From assembly GCA_016584495.1 (NCBI GenBank), contig WAID01000004.1, forward strand, positions 806,001 to 870,000: a DNA stretch of 64,000 nt. The letters run 5' to 3'. This document shows positions 56,898 to 64,000 of the stretch, piece after piece. The notes beneath the pieces are model-generated. The model ran no database searches. It worked only from the letters and a program-made list of their open reading frames with translations, and was not told where the DNA came from. Position 1 is the first letter of the stretch. Each line of letters opens with the position of its first letter. The position numbers were made by a program, and so were the translations under genes. The stretch comes from Celoporthe dispersa. Its lineage: Eukaryota; Ascomycota; Sordariomycetes; Diaporthales; Cryphonectriaceae.

Positions 56898-58552
56898 ATG
56901 GCTCTATCCGTGACGTCTACTAATGTGGAATCCTTTGTAGGACCTAGGCGAATTGTGCTTTGTTTTGACGGCACTGGGAATCGCTTCGAAGGGGCCGAAA
57001 AGGACACAAATATTGTCAAGCTCTACCAGATGCTCCTCAGAGATACTCCAGGGCAATATCACTACTACCAGCGTATGTCGTGTAATCAGACCCAGATGAC
57101 ATTACAGTATTGGCGGGGAAGGATATGTGGGTTGACAAATCTGAGAAAATCAGCGGGCATCGGGACGTATGTCAAAGACGAATCGCCTACCAAAGCCGTT
57201 CTACGGTTCTGGTCAGCTGCCAAGTCCCTCTTTATCACCGCGCTGGACCAAGCAATCGGTATCTCCTTCGAAGACCATGTTCTGGCAGGCTACAAGTTCA
57301 TTATGCGTCACTACGAGAAAGACGACCATATTTACATATTTGGCTTTTCACGTGGCGCCTATACAGCTCGCTTTCTGGCCGAGATGTTGCACGAGATCGG
57401 CTTATTGTCCAAAGGCAACGAGGAGATGGTCCCGTTTGCGTGGGACACGTTTAGCAACTTCCAGAACTCACGTGGGAACGAGCCTCAGACGGACAAGGAC
57501 AAGGCCCTGAGGACCTACATGGTCAAGTTCAAGGAGGCCTTTTGCCGGCCAGGAGCCGCTGTTCACTTCCTCGGGCTTTTTGACTGTGTCAACAGCGTTG
57601 GTCAATTCGAGATTCCTCGCTATCGGAAGTCGTACCGATACATGGCCAGCCCAGCTGCACGGCATATCCGGCACGCCGTCTCTATCCACGAGCGACGCCT
57701 CAAGTTCAAGCCGGCACTATTCCACATTGATAAAGATAGACCGCCTGTCGACCTCAAAGAAGTCTGGTTCGCTGGTAACCACGGGGATGTAGGCGGAGGG
57801 TGGGAGCCTCAGCACGGGCAAAGACACCTCCTCTCCGACACGCCTCTCAATTGGATGATCCAGGAAGTTCTCAACCTGCCAAATTCCACCAGCACGCTTT
57901 CGTTCGAGTCGCCTTACGTAGTCAACATAGTCGAGGCGGAGAACGCATTTCCAGGCAAGCAAGAGGCAGATACCACGGCCTTTGAAGTACGCCGTCGAAC
58001 CAACCAGCCGCATGATATGCTGAGACGTGGAGGTGGCGTGGAATTTCTCTGCGTGATTCTGTGGTGGATCATTGGTGAGACATTCCGGCTCTTCTCTCTC
58101 TGACTCTATGGATTATGCTGTAGCAGCTGGCTGATAATTATTACATGTATTCTGCATCTCTTGCAGAGATTCTCCCTTTCTTCACGCGGCTCGAACTGAT
58201 TGGAGGTCAGTGGAAACCTGTTCGGTATCCGCCTAACCTCGGAGCGCCCCGTGACCTGCCCCTAGACGCAGAAATCCACTCAAGTGTGTATGAGATGGTC
58301 CAGGCTGGAATACTGGACGAGGCCTCGATCCCAAAGAAGGGAGGCGACAATCCTCATCTGCCCAACCTTGCCAGTATAAGACATCAGTGGGGGATGCTTC
58401 GGCAGCGCGAAGCCCGGAAGAATGGCAACGCTATAATAATACCCTCAGCTGCTCAAGGTCACGGAGAGCCGGCGAATGAGGCAGTTTTGGCTTCCAAACC
58501 AGTTATTGGACACCCAATTGATAAGCATGATTCGAAGATTGGTTCACACTAA
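56898..58552 (+). CDS. DUF2235 (Tle1-like) alpha/beta hydrolase
   Basis: 493-residue protein of the DUF2235 family, whose bacterial members include Tle1 phospholipases. Exons: 56898-57072, 57154-58074 and 58167-58552. Intron 1 (81 nt, GTATGT...ATCAG) is a multiple of three without an in-frame stop; removing it gives the family sequence YHYYQPGIGTYV. Intron 2 (GTGAGA...TTGCAG) joins CVILWWIIEILPFFTRLEL. Motifs: FDGTGNRF (Asp24 on), nucleophile elbow GFSRGAYTAR with Ser124, LFDCVNSVG, and WFAGNHGDVGGGW holding the acid/His region. No signal peptide; a short hydrophobic stretch follows LRRGGG. Fungal members are uncharacterised; a lipid or carboxyl ester substrate is inferred from the fold. It is head-to-head with the oxylipin synthase, which consumes free fatty acids. 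Confidence 0.88.
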
Positions 58553-60028
58553 GATAGTATTTTAGAAGGGGGGGAGGGGGGGTCATTTGAGGGGGAAAAT
58601 GACGATGGCCAGATCTCTCAGAACTAGCAATACCTATATTTTTCCCCACATTATTTTGTCATCTTATTCACTGATAAAGTCACTTAGCTAGGTGATTTCT
58701 CAGGTAGAAATAGTGGTTGCACTATAACCTTTCGTTTTTTACATGTGGCTACCGAAGCCAACATATTTTACGGAGAGCACAACTAAGAGTATGTACCTAC
58801 TCGATAATGCGATGATGCAATCTAATCAACATGTGACTGTAGTAGTGGAGGTAGCAAAATATCATGTACGGCCTCGGTGAGTGTGGGGGGAAATTGCATT
58901 AGACGTGCTCTGCTTTGAACAGTATCAGCATGTGCACAGAGCCCGTTTAGGACGTACTGGCATGCAGTAATTACCAGCCGTTGAGATGATGTGGTTAGCA
59001 TTGAGGCTTGACGCTCATATACTCCAATATATAGCAGACTGTGTACTTACTTAGCATTGCTGGCGAATGTGTCAATGTCCAGACTCGAAAGTGACCTGCC
59101 AAGGTTGATGAGGACCCTTTATTACAAGCTTGCTAAGATTGCGGCCCGTGCCGCTGAAAGCGAGGCTATACTCTCTATCCCCGTGGTCCAGCACGTAATA
59201 GAGCATGCTGCGTGGGCTCGATGAGTAGGGCACAATGTTCTTGAAAGTGAGGCCTAAATACTATAAAGAGCTGGGCTTCCCTCCTGCGAGTTCCACTGGG
59301 GAAAGCAAAAGTAGTAGTAGTCTTTGCTTACGAAGATGACGAAATTAAATTAAACGCTGACGCTACGATTGGTCCCGACACAGCATTGTTAGCTGCATCT
59401 CAAGTAGACGTTGCGATCTGGACGACGGGGCTGGCGGCACAATGAGTCTAACCTAGGTTCGTATATAGGCATTGTGCCTTGCAGGTGGCGTAGCCGCCCC
59501 CCATTAAATCCGGCACGCGTTTGCTGGTTCTCAACGTTTAATGCCGCTATGTCCGTTGCGTATGCTACCGCGCCTGGATAGGCGTCGCGCATTAGATTGT
59601 CCGAACCTAAGCTTATGTCGCATTCGCACTCGGACAAACCGCACCTTATTGGTCGTCTCATACTAAGCAGCATGCCTTGTGAATGTTGTGTTGGATAAGG
59701 AACTAGACCAAGACTGGCACTAATCCCCAACTCGTATTGCTACTTGGCGGAGTTCCCTCGCAAAGGGGTAATATAAAATTGACGACTTCATCCGCCCATA
59801 ACATAAGCCAAAGGCTGCCTGGTCACTCAAATTGTCGAGACCACCTCTGTCTATCTATGTTGTTCATGTGTCCGACCTGAACAGTGTTTTTAGAATCTCC
59901 CAAGCTTCGACTGATAAATTCACAATACCTTTTTGTCAAAATACTCTCTGGGAAGCTTTTCCTCGCCGCAGCTCTCAAAGTTATAATACCAAGCATCTAT
60001 ACAGGGTTCTGGCCATCAACAAGCCACC
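58553..60028. other. 1.5 kb intergenic region with G-rich tract
   Basis: Contains a G-rich, quadruplex-capable tract just after the hydrolase stop (58567-58584). A 113-codon minus-strand frame at 59389-59730 has no feature I can support. TATAAA at 59772-59777 lies about 250 bp upstream of the MDR gene. Confidence 0.5.
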
Positions 60029-61195
60029 ATGGCCACAAAAACACCTGAAAATCATGCAGCCTGGATCTCAAAGGCCAAGGGGCCCCTCTCTATCTCGTCG
60101 GCTCCGTACACATCACCAGGGCCAGACCAAGTCGTGGTCAGAGTTCACGCAATCGCCATGAATCTCATCGACTGGATGAAGCAAGAGGTCGGCGACATGA
60201 TGTACGGATGGATCAAGTACCCTTTCATCTTGGGGAACGACGTGGCTGGAGAGATTGTTGAGGTCGGCACGAATGTGCAGAAGTCGGGACAGTTCCAACC
60301 TGGCCAACGCGTCACAGGCCTAGCCTTGGGAATGGACTCACGCTCTGCGAAGGCTGCTGAGGGCGCATTCCAGGAGTACGTCGTGCTGAGAAGCAACTCC
60401 GTGTCAGTGATCCCAGACGATATGGCGTACGAGAGGGCATGTGTCTTGCCTCTGTGTCTGAGCACAGCTGCCACGGGACTCTTCTGCGAGAAATATCTCG
60501 GCCTAAATCACCCTTCGGTCGAGAACTATACCCACAAGACAGGTGCTGGCGATGTAGTTGTCGTGTGGGGTGCTAGTACTGCCGTGGGAATGAATGCCGT
60601 CCAACTGTTGGTTGCTGCGGGTTACAGAGTTGTTGCAACGGCCGGAGTGCACAATTTTGACACCGTCCGGGGACTCGGTGCCACCGAAGTCTTCAGTTAC
60701 AGCAGTAAGACTTGTGTCAAGGATATCATACACGCTGTCGGGCGCCTCACCTCCGGTCGCCGGACCAAGTGTGCCGGTGCGATGGCCATCGGCGAGGCCT
60801 CTATCAAGCCTTGCATCGAAATACTGGCAACATGCTGCAAAGGCTCGGACAGAAAATTTGTGGCATCAATGTCCATGGATGGACCAGCGAAGATGGGGCC
60901 TGGGGCTCTCGGAATGGTATCCTTCATGGCGAAGATGGTGTGGGCGCAGATCACCACGCTCGTGAAGAAGACAATGAAGGGTGTCACGGTGCAGTTTGTC
61001 TGGGGCACCGAGCTTGTCGACGGCGATGTTGCAAGGGTGGTGTACGGTGACTTCTTGCCTGCTGCCTTGGCTTCCGGCAGGTTTGTACCAATGCCAGAGC
61101 CGCAGATCATAGGACAAGGACTGGAGAAGATACAAGAGGCATTCGAGGTCGGGAAGAAGGGAGTCTCAGCAAAGAAGATCGTGATCACACTGTGA
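60029..61195 (+). CDS. MDR-family zinc-type alcohol dehydrogenase / trans-enoyl-reductase-like protein
   Basis: Single-exon, 388-residue medium-chain reductase. Its N-terminal GroES-like domain has DQVVVRVHAIAMNLIDWM and YPFILGNDVAGEIVEVG. The Rossmann domain has GDVVVVWGASTAVGMNAVQL, and the terminal part ends GKKGVSAKKIVITL. This arrangement, with no structural zinc Cys cluster, matches the fungal trans-acting enoyl reductases (LovC/ToxD type) and related quinone reductases, which work with polyketide synthases or act alone. There is no polyketide synthase in the window. The start context accATGgcc is near ideal. No introns. Its neighbours (6-MSA-decarboxylase-like, flavin monooxygenase) are consistent with a secondary-metabolism setting. 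Confidence 0.88.
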   Translation: MATKTPENHAAWISKAKGPLSISSAPYTSPGPDQVVVRVHAIAMNLIDWMKQEVGDMMYGWIKYPFILGNDVAGEIVEVGTNVQKSGQFQPGQRVTGLALGMDSRSAKAAEGAFQEYVVLRSNSVSVIPDDMAYERACVLPLCLSTAATGLFCEKYLGLNHPSVENYTHKTGAGDVVVVWGASTAVGMNAVQLLVAAGYRVVATAGVHNFDTVRGLGATEVFSYSSKTCVKDIIHAVGRLTSGRRTKCAGAMAIGEASIKPCIEILATCCKGSDRKFVASMSMDGPAKMGPGALGMVSFMAKMVWAQITTLVKKTMKGVTVQFVWGTELVDGDVARVVYGDFLPAALASGRFVPMPEPQIIGQGLEKIQEAFEVGKKGVSAKKIVITL

Positions 61196-62012
61196 AGAGT
61201 CAGGTTGGTAGGTACAACCGCGATTGTTATATTGCGTACAAATGCTAACTCTTTACTCTACCAGAATACAGTCCTACAGAGGCCTTGGTTTTGCACTGAA
61301 ATGAAGTCCCACTTTCATATTTGATCCCTTGAAAATGGCTCACCTTTCTGAGCTGCTTGTTGATACCTACATGTTATATCAAAGGTCTTTTCTTTTACTT
61401 CGACATAATATTATATGAGGCTTAGTCTTGATATCACATGTTCGTCATGATACTAATGATACTGAAAAGAAAAATGCTGTAATCTTTGGCCACAGGCGAG
61501 ATAGAAATAAGACTTCATTTCTAAAGATGCTGCCGGCATCGACGCCGCCCCTAAAGCTACCTCGGAGTCAACGGCAGAAGACGGCCCCGTCCGCGGCTCG
61601 TTCCGGCGTTATGGCGCGGCGAAGCTGTTGCCGACGATGATGTGCTAGTATCAGGAATGGAATCTGAAGTTGAAATAGCTGAAAGGAAACAAAACGAATA
61701 AATTAGTCTAGCTTCCCAATTAGGAATTTCTTTTACTTTTCACTCGGATTCATTTTTGCCTATTTTATATAGTTGTTTTGCCCATGGTGAGAAACGTGAT
61801 TCTTCCACTTCGAGCGCATTATTAACATACGCCTTCACGGAACAATTCCGATCACCCATCCACTTAGAGTTTTTACCTGTCTCTGTAGCACACGACTAAA
61901 ACTCCACATCATGCGGCAAATAGCTCCGCCTTGGCTGTTTCCCACATACATAGAAGGTCTGAATCAAATATAAGACTGGATTGCCTTGACCAATCTTTGA
62001 AGACTTGTCACG
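61196..62012. other. Intergenic, AT-rich with a GC island
   Basis: Mostly AT-rich; a GC-rich island at 61525-61640 encodes nothing I recognise and may be a gene remnant or small element. The right end is the promoter of the decarboxylase-like gene. Confidence 0.45.
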
Positions 62013-63168
62013 ATGGGTCAAATGCTTACAAAATTGGGTTTCAACATCGCCGGGAAAGGCATCCGCACTGCCACCACGGCAGCATCGTTTGTCCAGACAG
62101 GAGACGGTCGAATTGACACGCATATACACGCACTGCCACAGGCGTATGTCGAAGCGCTCAGCAAAGCAGGTGGTGACCCTTCAAGGTACCCCACGCCACA
62201 ATAGACGCCTAAACTGGCCTTCGCCTCAATGAAGAAAATTCGTACTTCCATTGGTGCGTTTTTTGAGGACAGTTCTCTTCCCACAATTGTCAGAGTCACT
62301 GGCTACTAGGGGGATCGCTTTTGCAGGCATACTTTCAGTATCCTCTCCAGGCACTCCCGTTGCTGGGAAAGGGCAAGAGGCTCGTGAACTGGCCCGATCG
62401 CTTAATGAATATCTCGGCCAGCTGTCGATTGAGGAGCGCTCTGAAGGCCGCTTCGGCTTCTTTGGCGTCCTGCCCGACCTTCAGGACTCAGAAGGCACTA
62501 TCGCCGAGATTGACTTTCTCTTCAATACCCAGAACATCTGCTGCGGTGTCATTATCTACACCAGCTATGGTGGAAAGCTTATCGGCCATCCCGATTTTAA
62601 ACCGATTTGGGCAAAATTGAAAGAGCACAAAGCACTGGTCTTTGTCCACTCGAACGTTCTCGACGTGACACCTAGCTCTATTGCCGGCTTCGTCCCCCAG
62701 CCGATTGTCGACTACTCACTAGCCACAACGCGCGCAGCTGTGGAACTTGTCATGACCGGAACGATGCGGTCCTATCCCGACGTAGACTTCATTCTACCCC
62801 ACGCAGGCGGAACACTCCCGTTCTTCGGCGCGCGCGCTTTAGGGTATCTTGCTATCCCCGAGCTCGCGGAAAAATCGCCAACGAGTCTCCTCGAGGGAAG
62901 GTCGTGCTTTGCCCGCTTTTATCACAACACGGCGCTGAGCACGAGCCTTGCTCAGCTCCATGGGTTGCTGGACTCCGCCTATGCGTCGCACGTTGTCTTT
63001 GGGTCGGATTTCCCATACGCTTCGCAGGTAGTGATTGATGTTAACACGCTATTGCATACCAAGTTTGTTATGTCTGATGTGAGGGGCCACGAGTTGTCGA
63101 ACGAGGTGTTGAGAAAGAACTCAATTGCTCTGTTGAATAAGCACTCTAGAGGGAGGAAGTTTGTGTGA
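62013..63168 (+). pseudogene. 6-methylsalicylate-decarboxylase-like amidohydrolase with premature stop
   Basis: Metal-dependent decarboxylase of the amidohydrolase-2/ACMSD group, close to fungal 6-methylsalicylic acid decarboxylases. Exons 62013-62253 and 62327-63168; the intron GTGCGT...TTGCAG joins RTSIGILSVSSPGTPVAG. Metal ligands H37 and H39 in RIDTHIHALPQ; HSNVLD, LPHAGGTLPF and FGSDFPYA supply further metal and catalytic residues. Codon 64 (62202-62204) is TAG within an otherwise conserved segment, PTPQ*TPKLAFASM, where relatives have Trp. TGG to TAG is a single G-to-A change, and no intron can remove it (the flanking GT..AG would be 19 nt). The rest of the frame is intact, 360 codons. 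It is either a null allele, a RIP-type mutation or a base error. Confidence 0.75.
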
Positions 63169-63572
63169 TTCTTTTCGAAGATGATTGCTTAGGTACACGG
63201 GATGACTACTGCTACCCTCAGGTCCTACATATCAGAATAATACATTCGATGCGTTCTGATTTTTGAACTGACAGGAGTATCTGATGAGATTGGCGGCCTG
63301 AAATGCTGCAGTATTCCTAGGGAGGAGATGACGTGCTGTAAAGGAAGATAAGAAGCAAAAAGGAAAAAACACGAGCGCAAAATGAAGCGATGAGATATCC
63401 CTTAGGTCCTATAGCTTTCAGGTTCGAAACACGTGCCAAATGAATCAAGATCAAGGTGAACAAAGGTAGGTGGGCACGGCGGCTTAGTTGAAGTCAACCA
63501 CTTTCAAGGTACTTGAGTCGACACTAATCCAGATTGATTGGAATCTTCTCTGGTCAGAGATGACCGAGACCA
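63169..63572. other. Intergenic between convergent genes
   Basis: 404 bp of 3' flanking sequence without recognisable features. Confidence 0.5.
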
Positions 63573-64000
63573 TTACCCAAAATGAGCTTTATACAGAGCC
63601 CAGCTCATCATACCCAAGAAAATTAGCACGTAGAGAAATGTAGGACGGCTTGAATTCCGCGACTTGGAAATTGGGCCCTTTTAGGGTTCCATGGTTAGCA
63701 ACTTGCACGTGCTTATGGGTAGGGGCCCAATCCGGTGGTAGGTCCAATACATGAGTCTCGATGGTCTCGCTCAACTTACACGAAATTGCCAATCGCCCCA
63801 AGTAGGAAAGAGGCTCCGCCACCAGAAGTGTGCTTGAGACCAAGGGTAGCTTATCGAATTCCATTCTCTCCCGTCACTCAATCTCGTCGTATACCAACCA
63901 CCACATCCGGTAGACCAGACAGTCTTGGAGAGTTCATTCTGGATATCATGCACATAGGCTTGCTCCGCAGTCAGGGTCAGCTCAGCGATTGTCCCGTTTC
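63573..64000 (-). CDS. Flavin-binding (Baeyer-Villiger-type) monooxygenase, C-terminal part, runs off the window
   Basis: The 3' end of a minus-strand gene whose 5' part lies beyond base 64000. The block KTVWSTGCGGWY followed by SISYPWSQAHFWWRSLFP and WGDWQF is the usual C-terminus of fungal FAD/NADPH-dependent monooxygenases of the BVMO/FMO type. Coding reaches 63780, where GTAAGT follows CGT. A last exon ending at 63573 encodes RPTFLYVLIFLGMMSWALYK, a terminal membrane helix typical of this group. Two acceptors keep the phase (exon from 63677 or from 63662), and I cannot choose between them. The FAD and NADP motifs are not in view. It lies next to the decarboxylase-like gene, both facing inward. 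Confidence 0.75.

Noticed and set aside
59389..59730. 113-codon minus-strand frame
   Set aside because: No recognisable motif, no clear splice partners, in a low-complexity intergenic region; kept only as a note.
62189..62204. Micro-intron around the TAG of the decarboxylase-like gene
   Set aside because: The GT..AG pair would be only about 19 nt, too short for the spliceosome.
1..64000. CRISPR arrays, prophage or bacterial operons
   Set aside because: No regularly spaced repeats; genes have spliceosomal introns and eukaryotic families throughout.

Overview
The window reads as a filamentous ascomycete nuclear genome (Pezizomycotina, most likely Sordariomycetes). Genes are single-copy and widely spaced on both strands. 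They carry 50-260 nt GT-AG introns with CTRAY-like branch sites, and the gene set is typical: fungal TSR4, VID27, CCT6, TPS1, eIF3k, DNA ligase I, hexose transporter, GH16 and a Ppo-type oxylipin synthase. I found no tRNA, rRNA, CRISPR or intact transposon.

Layout. 0.5-10 kb: 2',3'-cyclic phosphodiesterase, a membrane-anchored arylsulfotransferase-like protein, a ~1017-residue orphan protein with an HExxH zinc-protease motif, and a GH16 glucanase. 10-22 kb: long purine-rich non-coding stretches around a TMEM184/OST-alpha-type membrane protein, a hexose transporter and a secreted CBM9-like protein. 22-32 kb: housekeeping block with aldose 1-epimerase, DNA ligase I, eIF3k and VID27. 32-37.5 kb: accessory, AT-richer island with a signal-peptide fragment, a bZIP regulator facing a short-chain dehydrogenase across a 219 bp promoter, and a small protein with an N-terminal MGC acylation motif. 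37.7-49.8 kb: housekeeping block with prenylcysteine oxidase, CCT6, TSR4, TPS1 and an AAAP amino-acid transporter. 50.6-64 kb: accessory, oxidative and lipid-related block with a giant Ppo dioxygenase-P450 gene, a head-to-head DUF2235 hydrolase, an enoyl-reductase-like MDR, a 6-methylsalicylate-decarboxylase-like gene broken by a nonsense codon, and the 3' end of a flavin monooxygenase.

The most notable observation is the Ppo gene (56048 to 50603, minus strand, 11 exons). Its P450 half does not end at the usual C-terminus. It is spliced through a ~60-residue linker into an exon encoding an H-type lectin domain. That exon has no Met of its own ahead of the lectin domain, so a separate lectin gene is unlikely. 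Retention of the last intron would stop translation two codons after the splice site, giving a lectin-free form. The same protein has an N-terminal membrane segment and an altered I-helix.

A caution for any reader: at least eight genes or gene ends (orphan zincin, CBM9-like, DNA ligase, TSR4 twice, TPS1 once or twice, Ppo twice) need a one-base correction to restore a conserved reading frame, mostly in G/C runs. Because essential genes are hit, I read these as residual sequencing indels rather than biology. In each case the corrected length is a whole number of codons.
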